Of a DNA stretch of 64,000 nucleotides, positions 1 to 10,397 are shown in pieces; the first letter of the stretch is position 1; each line of letters starts with the position of its first letter. Origin of the DNA: Planctomycetota bacterium (GTDB lineage: Bacteria; Planctomycetota; Phycisphaerae; Phycisphaerales; SM1A02); assembly GCA_017859745.1 (NCBI GenBank), contig JAFMML010000002.1, positions 37,488 to 101,487 of the forward strand, written 5' to 3'. The position numbers and the translations under genes were made by a program. The notes below the pieces were generated by a model. It was not told the DNA's origin. It saw nothing but the letters and a program-made list of their open reading frames with translations, and searched no databases.

Positions 1-267
1 TCCCCGTTCATCTCGGCGTTCCGTCGGAACCTGCAGGCGGATCTCACCGATCGCCTCATCGCCCTCGCCACCGGGAAGGCTCGGGTCGACCGGCCCATCC
101 GACAGCTCGCCCTGATGGAGCTGCTCGAGCTCAACGAGCGCATGAACGCCCTGCTCGGCGATCAGCCCGAGGCCCAGAGGGTGCTCGACGCGTACTCGCG
201 CAGTCATCTGATGGACATGCACGAGCGCACCACCAAGGCGCTCGAGGGCGTGTACATCGTCGAGTGA
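1..267 (+). CDS. C-terminal end of an unidentified protein (5' end outside the window)
   Basis: The first frame is open from base 1 to the TGA at 265-267 and gives 88 residues of an incomplete protein. It begins SPFISAFRRNLQADLTDRLI and is amphipathic and helical, with many Leu, Glu and Arg. The FRRNLQ..L...L pattern recalls the C-terminal helix of large zinc-dependent metalloproteases of the DUF4953/DUF5117 type, but no catalytic motif is inside the window, so this is only a weak suggestion. A strong terminator hairpin follows 30 bp after the stop, which supports this being a true gene end. Confidence 0.6.
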   Translation, partial: SPFISAFRRNLQADLTDRLIALATGKARVDRPIRQLALMELLELNERMNALLGDQPEAQRVLDAYSRSHLMDMHERTTKALEGVYIVE

Positions 268-297
268 TGGAGCTTCGCTCGAACCCGGCATGAACGA

Positions 298-323
298 CGC
301 CCGGCCGCTTGGCCGGGCGTTTT
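298..323. terminator. Bidirectional rho-independent terminator
   Basis: A perfect 9-bp stem, CGCCCGGCC / GGCCGGGCG (298-306 with 311-319), with loop GCTT is followed by TTTT at 320-323. It serves the upstream plus-strand gene. The stop codon of the convergent MFS gene (323-325) abuts it, so the same hairpin probably ends both transcripts. Confidence 0.85.
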
Positions 324-1570
324 CATGCTCGGGATGCCGCCGGTTCGTCGCGTGCGAAGATCAGCATTCCCAGCACGCCGGTCCCGACGACGACGCACAA
401 GGTCGCGAACGCCGGGCCGAATCCGCCCGCGACGTCCGCGATCCAGCCGGTGATCCACGGGCACACGATGCCCGCGGCCGAGAAGAAGGTGACGATCACC
501 CCGGTCGCCGTGCCGGTGCGTGGCGGGAACAACTCGGCGCAGATCGAGTAGTACGGGCTGTTTGGAGCCATCGAGAATCCGATGGCAAGCGACACGAAGA
601 GGACCGCCACCTCCGCCGAGCCCACGAGCGGCACGGGAACGAAGCAGAGCACTGCGAGGAGTTGGCAGATCCAGATCGGATGGACGCGTGCGCTCCGCAG
701 GCGACCGGTCTTCGCCATGATCGCGTCGCTCAGCCATCCGCCGAGCGGCATCAGGCCCAGAGCGATCGCCCACGGCAGACTGCTCGACCATGCCACGGAG
801 CCGAGATCCATGTCCCAGGTCTGCTCGAGGTAGCCCGGAAGCCACGAGAGGCCGAAGAACAGGACCCAGCCGAACCCGAAGAACGACCAACCTGTGGCAA
901 GCAGGGTCCGATTGCGAAGCAGCGTTCGGAGTGGGAGGCTGGCCGCGTCCTGCGTCTTGCGAGTGGTGGGGCCTGGTGGCTGCCGGTAGAGGGCGAGGAA
1001 GACCGCGGTCAGCACCAGGCCCGCGATTCCCAGAATCACGAATGCCCAGCGCCAGCCGATCCAGCCGATCAGCGGCACCAGCACGGCTCCGCCGAGCAGC
1101 AGGGCCAGTGGAACGCCCAGCAGCGAGAACGAGACCGCACGCCCGAGTTCGCCGGGCTTCATCCAGTCGACGAGCGCGCGATTCATCGCTGGGAAGTTGA
1201 CGCCTTCACCAGCACCCATCAGGACCCGAAGGGCGAGGAAGATCCAGAACGTCTCGACGAAGCCCTGGAGGATCATGGCGATCGACCAGACGAGCAGGCC
1301 GATGCTCCACACGCGCCGAGCGCCGAATCGGTCGAGCAGGCCGCCGGACAGGCCGTTCACGGCGAGGGTGCCGACCGCGAAGGCGGACATCAGCAGGCCG
1401 AACGACGCGTCGGTGATCGCGAAGTCCCGCTCGATCGGCTTGATCGCGTAGGAGATCACCACCCGATCGAGATAGTTGACCAGCCCCAGGACGAAGCAGA
1501 ACGCCGCGACCAGGTAGCGGAAGCCGGTTCGGCGGTGTTCGGAGGTGATCGAGGGTGCGTCGATCATCAC
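323..1570 (-). CDS. MFS transporter, ACS (anion:cation symporter)-like family
   Basis: The 415-residue protein has the twelve hydrophobic segments of a major facilitator. Near residue 80 there is a loop of the MFS signature type (GGLLDRFGARRVW), and the N-terminal segment NYLDRVVISYA resembles the hexuronate/glucarate/phthalate (ACS) branch. The substrate is probably an organic acid anion, but this is inferred from family resemblance only. Two adjacent ATG codons (1568-1570 and 1565-1567) can start it. It lies 7 bp downstream of the CoA-transferase subunit B gene, so the two are almost certainly co-transcribed; a carboxylic acid that is taken up and then activated to its CoA ester would fit. 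Confidence 0.85.
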   Translation of the reverse strand: MMIDAPSITSEHRRTGFRYLVAAFCFVLGLVNYLDRVVISYAIKPIERDFAITDASFGLLMSAFAVGTLAVNGLSGGLLDRFGARRVWSIGLLVWSIAMILQGFVETFWIFLALRVLMGAGEGVNFPAMNRALVDWMKPGELGRAVSFSLLGVPLALLLGGAVLVPLIGWIGWRWAFVILGIAGLVLTAVFLALYRQPPGPTTRKTQDAASLPLRTLLRNRTLLATGWSFFGFGWVLFFGLSWLPGYLEQTWDMDLGSVAWSSSLPWAIALGLMPLGGWLSDAIMAKTGRLRSARVHPIWICQLLAVLCFVPVPLVGSAEVAVLFVSLAIGFSMAPNSPYYSICAELFPPRTGTATGVIVTFFSAAGIVCPWITGWIADVAGGFGPAFATLCVVVGTGVLGMLIFARDEPAASRA

Positions 1571-1577
1571 GAGATGG

Positions 1578-2255
1578 TCAGGCCACGACCCCGACGCCCG
1601 TCATCTCGGGGACCTCCGACGGCACGACGATCTCCGCGGCGGTCCTCTCCCGGATCTCCTGCACGGAGACGCCCGGCGCCCGTTCGGTCAGCACGAATCG
1701 TCTTCGATCCGCGTCCATCTCGAGCACGCCGAGGTCGGTGATCACCATGTCGATGCATCGAAGGCCGGTGAGCGGCAGGGTGCATGCGGGAATGATCTTG
1801 GGCTGTCCCTTCTTGTTGCAGTGCTCCATGACGACGACGACCCGTCGAACGCCTGCGACGAGATCCATCGCGCCGCCCATGCCCTTCACCATCTTTCCGG
1901 GGATCATCCAGTTGGCCAGATCGCCCTCTTCGGAGACCTCCATCGCCCCCAGGATCGCGAGGTCGATGTGGCCGCCGCGGATCATGCCGAAGCTGTCGGC
2001 GGAGCTGAAGAAGCTGTGCCCCGGGACGCCGGTCACGGTCTGCTTGCCCGCGTTGATGAGATCCGCATCGACCTCCGCCTCGGTGGGGAACGGACCCATG
2101 CCGAGGAGACCATTCTCCGACTGGAGCCAGACGGTCATGCCGTCGGGCACGTGGTTGGCGACGAGGGTGGGGATCCCGATGCCGAGGTTCACGTAGAACC
2201 CGTCCCGCAACTCCCGGGCGGCGCGTTGGGCGAGCTGGTTGCGATCGAGCGGCAT
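1578..2255 (-). CDS. scoB: 3-oxoacid (succinyl-CoA:acetoacetate-type) CoA-transferase subunit B
   Basis: The 225-residue protein is a family I CoA-transferase beta subunit. The glycine-rich stretch [15 protein letters not shown] is near residues 23-37, and the SENG motif carries the catalytic glutamate at Glu47, to which CoA is transiently linked. The start MPLDRNQL is chosen because a GGGAG Shine-Dalgarno lies about 12 nt upstream; the open frame extends 27 codons further but without family similarity. Subunit A, normally the adjacent partner gene, is absent from both sides: upstream is a divergent aldehyde dehydrogenase and downstream the MFS gene. The enzyme needs both subunits, so scoA must lie elsewhere. 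Confidence 0.9.
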   Translation of the reverse strand: MPLDRNQLAQRAARELRDGFYVNLGIGIPTLVANHVPDGMTVWLQSENGLLGMGPFPTEAEVDADLINAGKQTVTGVPGHSFFSSADSFGMIRGGHIDLAILGAMEVSEEGDLANWMIPGKMVKGMGGAMDLVAGVRRVVVVMEHCNKKGQPKIIPACTLPLTGLRCIDMVITDLGVLEMDADRRRFVLTERAPGVSVQEIRERTAAEIVVPSEVPEMTGVGVVA

Positions 2256-2386
2256 GGTCGCGGGTCTCCCTCGGGCGATGATCGGAGATCGGATGATACC
2301 GGTGACCGGGTCCGTCCTCCGCGGGGTATCGTGCACGGCTCGCCCGCGACCGCAGTGGGCGACGTTCGCAGCAGGGAGCCCGACCG

Positions 2387-3937
2387 ATGACCACCGCCGA
2401 CCGCATCCTCGCCGACCTTGGACTCGACCGTGATCCGCGGGTGGTTGCCCCGGGCACCGCTGGATCGACGACTTCGGAGAACCCCGCCACCGGCGAGGCG
2501 ATCGCTGCCGTGGGCATGATGGACGCCGGCGTCTACAACACCGCCGTCGAACGGGCGATGGCCGTGCAGCGGCACTGGCGTCGCCTCCCGGCCCCGAAGC
2601 GGGGCGAGATCGTCCGTCGCCTCGGCATGGCCTTTCGCGAGAAGTGCGATCCCCTCGGCGAGCTGGTCGCGCTCGAGATGGGCAAGATCCGCCCCGAAGG
2701 AATCGGCGAGGTGCAGGAGTGCATCGACATCGCCGACTTCGCGGTCGGACTCTCCCGGCAACTGTCCGGCCCCACCATGCCGAGCGAGCGGCCCGACCAC
2801 CGCATGTTCGAGCAGTGGCACCCGCTCGGCACGATCGGCATCATCACCGCCTTCAACTTTCCGGTGGCCGTCTGGGCGTGGAACGCCATGCTCGCCGCGG
2901 TCTGCGGCGACGCCATGGTGTGGAAGCCGAGCCTGCTGACGCCGCTCTGCGCGATCGCCATGAACCGGATCGCCGAGGAGGCGATGCGCGAGCAGGATCT
3001 CTTCCGACCCGAAGGCCTCGACCCTGCGGACCTCTTCGGCCTCGTGATCGGCACCGATCAGGAGGTCGGCGAGCGGATGATCGCGGATCGCCGGCTCCCG
3101 CTCATCAGCGCCACGGGCTCGTGCCGCATGGGCCGACGTGTGGGCGAGGTCGTGGCTGGGCGGCTCGGCCGCTGTCTGCTCGAACTCGGCGGCAACAACG
3201 CGATCATCGTGACGCCGGATGCGGACCTCGACCTTGCGGTGCGGGCGGTGCTCTTCGGGGCGGTCGGAACCGCGGGCCAGCGATGCACCACCACCCGCCG
3301 ACTGCTCGCCCACGAGTCGATCGTCGACGGCCTCGTCGAGCAGCTCGTCAAGGCCTACGGCACCGTGCCGATCGGCGATCCTCTCGCAGAGGGCACCCTG
3401 ATGGGGCCGCTCTGCCGCAAGGAGGCGGTCGAGCAGATGGATGCGGCACTCGCCAAGGCCGAAGCCGAGGGCTGCGAGATCCTCTGCGGGGGCCGTGAAG
3501 GCCTCGCCCGCATGAAGGACCGCCCGGGCCACTTCGTCGAGCCGACCATCGTTCGGGTGCCCGCCGGCAAGGTGCCCCAGATCACCCTCGAGGAGACCTT
3601 CGCGCCGATCCTCTACGTGTTCAGCGTGCCCGATGTCGACACCGCGATCGAACTGCAGAACGGCGTCGACCAGGGCCTTTCGAGTGCGATCTTCACCGAC
3701 TCGGTCCGCAACGCCGAGCGGTTCCTGTCCCCGGACGGCAGCGACTGCGGCATCGCCAACGTGAACATCGGCACCAGCGGTGCCGAGATCGGCGGGGCGT
3801 TCGGCGGCGAGAAGGACACCGGCGGGGGCCGCGAGAGCGGATCGGACTCCTGGAAGGCCTACATGCGACGGCAGACCTGCACCGTCAACTACGGCACCGA
3901 CCTGCCGCTCGCCCAAGGCATCAAGTTCGGGGAGTGA
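2387..3937 (+). CDS. amaB: L-aminoadipate-semialdehyde / piperideine-6-carboxylate dehydrogenase (ALDH7 family)
   Basis: The 516-residue NAD-dependent aldehyde dehydrogenase has the catalytic cysteine at Cys300 (GQRCTT) and the general-base glutamate at Glu266 (LELGGNN). [11 protein letters not shown] near residue 155 is the cofactor-site motif. The C-terminal segment [20 protein letters not shown] is characteristic of ALDH7 (antiquitin, AmaB, PcD), which oxidises alpha-aminoadipic semialdehyde in lysine catabolism. The start has GGGAG 8 nt upstream. It is divergent from scoB across a 131-bp region that should hold both promoters. With scoB and a carboxylate transporter nearby, a role in lysine or pipecolate degradation is plausible, but no other lysine gene is visible. 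Confidence 0.88.
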   Translation: MTTADRILADLGLDRDPRVVAPGTAGSTTSENPATGEAIAAVGMMDAGVYNTAVERAMAVQRHWRRLPAPKRGEIVRRLGMAFREKCDPLGELVALEMGKIRPEGIGEVQECIDIADFAVGLSRQLSGPTMPSERPDHRMFEQWHPLGTIGIITAFNFPVAVWAWNAMLAAVCGDAMVWKPSLLTPLCAIAMNRIAEEAMREQDLFRPEGLDPADLFGLVIGTDQEVGERMIADRRLPLISATGSCRMGRRVGEVVAGRLGRCLLELGGNNAIIVTPDADLDLAVRAVLFGAVGTAGQRCTTTRRLLAHESIVDGLVEQLVKAYGTVPIGDPLAEGTLMGPLCRKEAVEQMDAALAKAEAEGCEILCGGREGLARMKDRPGHFVEPTIVRVPAGKVPQITLEETFAPILYVFSVPDVDTAIELQNGVDQGLSSAIFTDSVRNAERFLSPDGSDCGIANVNIGTSGAEIGGAFGGEKDTGGGRESGSDSWKAYMRRQTCTVNYGTDLPLAQGIKFGE

Positions 3938-4097
3938 GGCGATGCGAGATCGGCACGAAGGCCTCGATTCGCACCGTTGGCGCCTCGCGAAGGGGCGGCG
4001 TGGGTCGGAGGTGGCGTCGAAGCCGACCCTGCGAGTCCTCCCGGTACCTGGTCGAGCGGCGCCACCCCGGACACGTCTCGCCCTCCCCGGCGCTCGA

Positions 4098-4421
4098 ATG
4101 AAGATCGCAGGGGCCGTACTGTCCGTGCTGTCGTCTCTTGCCGCCTGCACGTCGGCGTGGCGGGATCACGGATCGCTGGTCGAACCGGGCATGAGCGAGG
4201 CCGAGGTCGTCGAGCTGCTCGGTGAACCCTCGTCGAAGGTGGACGTCCCGGCGTGGGGGAACCGTCCCGCAGTCGCGCGGTGGCAGTGGAACGACAACCT
4301 CAGCACCTTGGCGACCGGCGCGATGTTCCCAGACACCGTGCCCGACCGCGTGCTGGCGGTGGTCTTCGACGCGAACGGCCGGGTTGTCGAGGTGGTCGAG
4401 CCGCAGGCGTCGACGCCGTGA
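4098..4421 (+). CDS. Small lipoprotein, SmpA/OmlA (BamE)-like fold
   Basis: The 107-residue protein starts at ATG 4098 with a short positive N-terminus, a hydrophobic core and the lipobox LAAC, giving a lipidated Cys17. The mature part begins with VEPGMSEAEVVELLGEPSSK, the signature of the SmpA/OmlA/BamE fold, in which a helix pair packs on a small beta sheet. In proteobacteria BamE belongs to the outer-membrane protein assembly complex, but many unrelated lipoproteins share this fold, so the exact role is unknown. The open frame continues upstream without coding character; the lipobox fixes the start. It is 160 bp after the dehydrogenase gene and could be a separate unit. Confidence 0.78.
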   Translation: MKIAGAVLSVLSSLAACTSAWRDHGSLVEPGMSEAEVVELLGEPSSKVDVPAWGNRPAVARWQWNDNLSTLATGAMFPDTVPDRVLAVVFDANGRVVEVVEPQASTP

Positions 4422-4547
4422 GCGCTCGCTGGCGGAGTTGAGCAGGCGACGTGCATCGGAGTCCGAGGCCGGGGCCCTGTCGACGGTCCGCTGCAGCGAA
4501 CCGCGGGACCGGCGAAGCAATCGACGAAGAGCTCGATGGGGAACGAC

Positions 4548-4577
4548 AAGGGCGAGCCGGTGATCCGGCCCGCCCTT
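4548..4577. terminator. Hairpin between convergent genes, probable terminator
   Basis: AAGGGCG-A-GCCGG (4548-4560) pairs with CCGGC-C-CGCCCTT (4565-4577) around the loop TGAT, giving 12 paired positions with one mismatch. It lies between the ends of the lipoprotein gene and atpD. There is only a weak T tract, so terminator function is inferred from position and stability. Confidence 0.55.
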
Positions 4578-4624
4578 GGAATTCGCGTCGGAGCGCCCGT
4601 TCGGACGCGTGATGGTCGTCGCCG

Positions 4625-6196
<1,572 letters not shown>

Positions 6197-7393
6197 TCAG
6201 GACTCTCCCGGAGCCGGCCGCCCGAGGCCCCGAGCACCGTCGGCGGTGGGGTGGCCTTGGGGGGCGAGTCGGGGATCCGGCGAGAACCGCTGGGGCGCCG
6301 ATGTACGCCCGGGAAAGTCTCCCAACAGCGGAAGCGCGGCTGGCAGTTCCGCCGACCACCACAGGTTCGTCCCCAGTTCAAGGTCCTCGTCTCCCCGAAT
6401 CACCTTGGCGAAGGCCTTCATCGAGCCGGGATCCCAGACCATGAGGTTCTCGCTGAACCGTGCCGACCGGAGGTCGGCCGCCTCGATCTCGAAGACGGTG
6501 CCGGGGTTGGTGATGGTGAGTCGCCGCAGTTGGACGTCTTCGGCGTCGGCGAGTCGAACGGCGATCTCCGGCCGGTCGAGGCGGGCTCGTTCGACGACGA
6601 CGCCTCGGGGTGATCGCGGGGCGGTTTCTGGGCGAGCGTTCGGGGGTGTGAGGTCGCTGGCCACGGGGGTTCCGATGTCCACCGCGACTGGAATCGACCG
6701 GGTCGAGAACTCCGACAGTCGGACGTCGCGGCATCCTGCCCCGACTCGGATCGCGGTTCGGTTCCGGTGCCGGGTCAGCGGAGTGAACTGCAGGTCGCTG
6801 CCGCCGAACCCGCTCACTCCGGTCAGTTCGAGACCGGCGTCCTGCCAGCCGTCGAACCGGATGGTGCGCAGCTCGATCTCGGTGCTGTCCGCGATCTCGA
6901 TGCCGTCGGCGTCGGCATCGGGACCGAGGCGTGCGACCAGCACGTTGCGCACCGCGATGTTCCGGCAGTTCTCGATGCGCACCGCTCGCCGGGTGGCGCC
7001 GATGAAGGCGATCTCCTCGACGAGAAGATGCTCGCAGTTTCTGATCAGCAGGCCCGTCTCGCCACCGACCACGAACGGCGCGGTGGTCCCGCCCACTGAA
7101 CGGCGTACGACGATCGGCCGGTCCTTGGTACCGCGGAGGCCGTCGAGCACGGCCGGCAGATGCACCCCGGGGCCGGCCAACTCGATCATCGTGCCTGGCG
7201 GGGGGGCTTCGACCGCAGGCCAGACCATGCCCGGGGCGATCTGGACGACCTCGCGTGGGACCCCCCCGGCGGCTTCGGGACTCTGGGCGGCGGATGGGGA
7301 GTCGAGCAGGACGAAGGCGGCCGTCAGGGAGCACGCGATCGGCCCGGCCCAGGCGCGCAACCTCGGTTCGGCCATCGACACTCGCATCAGCAT
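6197..7393 (-). CDS. Secreted right-handed parallel beta-helix repeat protein
   Basis: The roughly 398-residue protein has an N-terminal signal peptide (hydrophobic core IACSLTAAFVLLD, then an Ala-Gln-Ser cleavage region). Successive beta-helix coils follow, visible as repeats such as LLIRNCEHLLVEEIAFIG, VRIENCRNIAVRNVLV and IEIADSTEIELRTIRF, each pairing a short strand with an Asn or Ser turn. This architecture is found in pectate-lyase-like and NosD-like proteins; no catalytic residues can be assigned. ATG codons at 7393 and 7387 overlap the manA stop (7387-7389); 7393 is preferred because GGAG lies about 10 nt before it. Coupling to manA suggests an envelope or carbohydrate role, which is inference. 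Confidence 0.78.
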   Translation of the reverse strand: MLMRVSMAEPRLRAWAGPIACSLTAAFVLLDSPSAAQSPEAAGGVPREVVQIAPGMVWPAVEAPPPGTMIELAGPGVHLPAVLDGLRGTKDRPIVVRRSVGGTTAPFVVGGETGLLIRNCEHLLVEEIAFIGATRRAVRIENCRNIAVRNVLVARLGPDADADGIEIADSTEIELRTIRFDGWQDAGLELTGVSGFGGSDLQFTPLTRHRNRTAIRVGAGCRDVRLSEFSTRSIPVAVDIGTPVASDLTPPNARPETAPRSPRGVVVERARLDRPEIAVRLADAEDVQLRRLTITNPGTVFEIEAADLRSARFSENLMVWDPGSMKAFAKVIRGDEDLELGTNLWWSAELPAALPLLGDFPGRTSAPQRFSPDPRLAPQGHPTADGARGLGRPAPGES

Positions 7394-8481
7394 GGCACGG
7401 CATCTCCGGGGCGGGCTTGCGGCAGCGAAGGCTTCTTCTCCTCCGCGAGCGGAATTCGCAGGAATCGGGTGTGTTCGGTGAACTCGACGATCTCCTCGCC
7501 GCCTTCGGCAGGCCAGAGCACCGTGGAGACGCCCCGATTCACGGCCGGATCCGACCCGGGTCGCAGACTTCTCCAAGCGCCCTCGAGCACCATCCACGCC
7601 ACAGCGACGCCGTTGGTCACGACGGGCAGGCGGGTTTCCGCATCCGCCTCGATCAACTCGATGTCGAACCACTCGCCCTGGTGCAGAGGCCAGGTTCGGA
7701 AGCCGTTTGCCAGAAGCGGCGGCGTCGAGGCGGTGTGCACGATCGGGGGCAGATCGGCGGCGGCGGTTCCGGCCACCGCCAGTCGCGTCTCCTCCAGGTG
7801 CAGGGGTCGATTCGGATCGTCCCGGTCCCAGTCGTAGACCCGAAAGGTGGTGTCGCTCGGTGTCTGGACCTCCGCGACCAGGAGGCCGCCGCCCAAGGCG
7901 TGGCAGGTTCCGCTTGGCAGCCAGACGAAGTCTCCTGCGGCGATCGGTTCGGCGACGAGTTCCCGATGAAGTCGATGCTCCGCGATGGCGGCGTCGATCT
8001 CGGCCCGATCGAGATGCCGGCGAAATCCGCGGTGAACGACGGCTCCGGGCTCGGCGTCGAGCACGAACCAGCCCTCGTGCTTGACCGATGTCTCGGGGTG
8101 CTCGGCTTCGTAGTCGGGACTCGGATGGCATTGCACGGATAGGGTCGTGGCCGCATCGAGATGCTTGAGAAGCAGCGGAAATCGACCATCCTCGCGTCGG
8201 CGACTGCGGCCGAGCAGGGGCGACGCGTGCGTTGCGAGCAGCTCCGAGATCGAGAGGTGCTCGGCGCTTCGCACTCGGGTCTGGTTCCCCGCCGCCGAGC
8301 CGGGCAGGTCGGCGAGTTCCCACGATTCGCCGAACGGTCCGTCGCCCGGCGACTGCAGGGCGCTGGCTCTCATCGATGCCAGGCGGGTGCCGCCCCACGC
8401 CCGACGCTGGAGGCAGGGCTCCAGCCGGATGCCTCCGATCGGCAGGTTGGGGCGAGGGTGCGACGAGGTGGCGCCGCTCAC
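7387..8481 (-). CDS. manA: Mannose-6-phosphate isomerase, class I
   Basis: The 364-residue cupin-fold zinc enzyme interconverts mannose 6-phosphate and fructose 6-phosphate, supplying mannose for sugar nucleotides. Zinc ligands of the family are recognisable: Gln117 and His119 in QCHPSPDY, the glutamate in KHEGWFV (about residue 136), and the histidine of GTCHALG. The start is GTG at 8479-8481, supported by a perfect AGGAGG six bases upstream. Its stop overlaps the start of the secreted beta-helix gene, so the two are translated together. pfkA, gmhA and several glycosyltransferases elsewhere in the window fit the same sugar-phosphate supply. Confidence 0.92.
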   Translation of the reverse strand: MSGATSSHPRPNLPIGGIRLEPCLQRRAWGGTRLASMRASALQSPGDGPFGESWELADLPGSAAGNQTRVRSAEHLSISELLATHASPLLGRSRRREDGRFPLLLKHLDAATTLSVQCHPSPDYEAEHPETSVKHEGWFVLDAEPGAVVHRGFRRHLDRAEIDAAIAEHRLHRELVAEPIAAGDFVWLPSGTCHALGGGLLVAEVQTPSDTTFRVYDWDRDDPNRPLHLEETRLAVAGTAAADLPPIVHTASTPPLLANGFRTWPLHQGEWFDIELIEADAETRLPVVTNGVAVAWMVLEGAWRSLRPGSDPAVNRGVSTVLWPAEGGEEIVEFTEHTRFLRIPLAEEKKPSLPQARPGDAVPC

Positions 8482-8662
8482 TTCCCGCCTCCTCGAAGCC
8501 GGTCATGTCGATGCCCGCTGCGCCGATGCCGTCGGCTCGCGGGTCCGATCTCTCTTCTCGTCCTGTCTCGTGTCAACGGTTCTCGTCCGACCTCGGGCAT
8601 GCCTGTCGATCTGCGAACATCCGCACTCCAAACCAGGCCAGCCACCGCACCGGAGCCCGCCT

Positions 8663-9136
8663 TCAGAACGTCATGCCGGTGATCGTCGTCTCCATGACCA
8701 TCTTCCCCTCGACCACACACTGGAACCTCGAGATGAAGCGGCGGCGGGAGGCCTCGACCTCGTGGCACAGGATCAACATCCGGTCCCCCGGAACGACCTG
8801 TCCGCGAAACACCGTGTCGTTGCAGCGGGTGAAGCCGCAGAACTGCAGGCTGGGCGTCTTGGTGCGGTAGAGGAAACTGCCGAGCTGGGCACACGCCTCG
8901 ATCATCATGACCCCGGGCATCAGCGGCCGCCCCGGGATGTGGTAGGGCACCCAGAACTCGTCGTCGCGAACCTGCTTGACGCCGACACCTTGAGTGATGA
9001 TGTCGTTGAACCAGACGACGTAGTCGAGCTGACGCATCAGGCCGCACTGCGGATTGACTTCCCCGACCCGGGCCTCGTCGGCGGCGACGGCATCGAGATC
9101 GATCGCGTCGAGATCGAGCAGCAGCGGCGAGGCCAT
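8663..9136 (-). CDS. FabZ-like beta-hydroxyacyl-ACP dehydratase
   Basis: The 157-residue single hot-dog protein carries the FabZ signature HIPGRPLMPGVMMIEACAQL (residues 66-85), with the catalytic His66 and Glu80. FabZ removes water from 3-hydroxyacyl-ACP in fatty acid elongation. The usual motif is HFPGRPxMPGVL; the Phe to Ile change and a longer N-terminal segment (about 35 residues before the core) set it apart from housekeeping FabZ, so it may be a second FabZ-like paralogue of the kind found in planctomycetes. No acyl carrier or other fab gene is adjacent. The ribosome binding site before ATG 9136 is weak. Confidence 0.82.
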   Translation of the reverse strand: MASPLLLDLDAIDLDAVAADEARVGEVNPQCGLMRQLDYVVWFNDIITQGVGVKQVRDDEFWVPYHIPGRPLMPGVMMIEACAQLGSFLYRTKTPSLQFCGFTRCNDTVFRGQVVPGDRMLILCHEVEASRRRFISRFQCVVEGKMVMETTITGMTF

Positions 9137-9415
9137 GTCGGATTCCAGATGAGGTTTGCTGCCGCCTGTTCAGGCCGCGAGCAGGAGAGTGTGGGCGACC
9201 CGAGCAGGGGGCAGGGCAAGGTTGCGAATCGCCGGCTGGACCGACTCGTCCTGACCCGAAGGGACCCGAGGCAGCTGGCCTCCCGATCCGAGGGTCGTCA
9301 GGCCGAACAGCAGCCCTGCCGGGACATCTTGGGTCGCAAGGACCGCGGTTCCGGAGGCCGTGGTGGTCGTTGTGGCGGTGCGACCGAGAGGAGGCAGGTC
9401 GGTCGGCCGGTGGAG

Positions 9416-9601
9416 TCAGACGGGCGGAGTGTCCCGGGCCTCCAGCACCTTCACGCGGATCTCCTGAGCAGCGGCGCGGACTTCCTGCATCGTCTTGCGG
9501 ACCCGCGTTCCCGCGGCCTTGTTGCCGCCGGCGGCCTTCTGGAGATCCGCCTCGGCTTCGGCGATCAGCTTGACCAGGTTCTGATAGAGATCGAGCAGCA
9601 T
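9416..9601 (-). CDS. Histone H1-like (HC1-type) DNA-binding protein
   Basis: This short 61-residue protein starts at ATG 9601 with AGGAG six bases upstream, which excludes the longer open frame. It is a single helical, Lys/Arg/Ala-rich unit (LYQNLVKLIAEAEADLQKAA, then NKAAGTRVRKTMQEVRAAAQEIR) like the N-terminal helical part of chlamydial histone H1-like HC1 and the small HC1-like proteins common in planctomycetes. Members bind DNA and compact the nucleoid. Here the lysine/alanine-rich C-terminal tail of chlamydial HC1 is absent, so DNA binding would rest on the helical core. It seems to be a one-gene unit, with about 170 bp free upstream. Confidence 0.72.
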   Translation of the reverse strand: MLLDLYQNLVKLIAEAEADLQKAAGGNKAAGTRVRKTMQEVRAAAQEIRVKVLEARDTPPV

Positions 9602-9768
9602 GCTGGGCTCCTGTGCTTGAGCTCGCCATCCCTCTCGGGGGATCGGCGACCGGCGAAACCTACCGCGCCGGCCCGGTTTCTGCATGGCCAAGAGGGGGGC
9701 ACACTTGCAGGGGTCGGGGGGCGTGCCGGCCTTCCGCTCGCCGCCTACGGATGCTCAGGATGGAATTC

Positions 9769-10332
9769 TCAATGCCGGGGCAGGCGTTTGGCGAGGCCCA
9801 GAGCCTCCTTGAACCGTACATGGTTCGCGTCGCCCAGAAGCTCGTAGATCGCCGACATCGCCCCCGTCCGGATCGCTCCGGAGCGGCCCATCCGGTCCAT
9901 CGCGACCGCGATCTGGTCTCGGTCGGACCCGGAGATCCCGTCGACGACCAGCCAAGGGACGAAGCCCGCTCCAAGCAGGTCGAGCGTGGTCTGCAGGACG
10001 CAGACGTGGGCCTCGATGCCGCAGATCAAAATGTTTGGCCGACGGTGACGGTGGAGGTCCTCGAGGACCTCTGGGACCACGCCGCTGAAGCGGGTCTTCT
10101 CGATCCGGCGGGTGTTTCCGAGGGGCGCGTCGAGTGCGGCCACGGTTCGACCGAGACCTCGGACGTACTGCTCGGTGACGATTGTGGGGATCTCGAGCAG
10201 CTGGGCGAACTCCGCCATCACGCCCACCGTGGCCACGAGGTCGTCGCCGCCGTGGATCGTCGGCATCAACCGCTCCTGAATGTCGATCACCATCAGCAGC
10301 GTGTCGTCGGCGTGGAGGCGGGGGATGGCCAT
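9769..10332 (-). CDS. Isochorismatase-family cysteine hydrolase
   Basis: The 187-residue protein has the family catalytic triad: Asp17 in MVIDIQERL, Lys79 in EKTRFSG and Cys111 in GIEAHVCV, followed by a Rossmann-like alpha/beta order. Relatives hydrolyse isochorismate, nicotinamide or N-carbamoyl compounds, and many are of unknown substrate; the short form with an HVCV cysteine motif is closest to the YcaC/hydrolase subgroup. The start MAIPRLHADD is preferred over a codon 33 nt upstream because it gives the usual family length; no clear ribosome binding site separates them. It lies 65 bp after purB in the same direction and may share its transcript. Confidence 0.82.
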   Translation of the reverse strand: MAIPRLHADDTLLMVIDIQERLMPTIHGGDDLVATVGVMAEFAQLLEIPTIVTEQYVRGLGRTVAALDAPLGNTRRIEKTRFSGVVPEVLEDLHRHRRPNILICGIEAHVCVLQTTLDLLGAGFVPWLVVDGISGSDRDQIAVAMDRMGRSGAIRTGAMSAIYELLGDANHVRFKEALGLAKRLPRH

Positions 10333-10397
10333 CGGAGTGGTTCGTGGGGCGGAGCTGTTCGGCAAGGTGCGTTCGGTGTCGGTGGTCGAAACGATCC

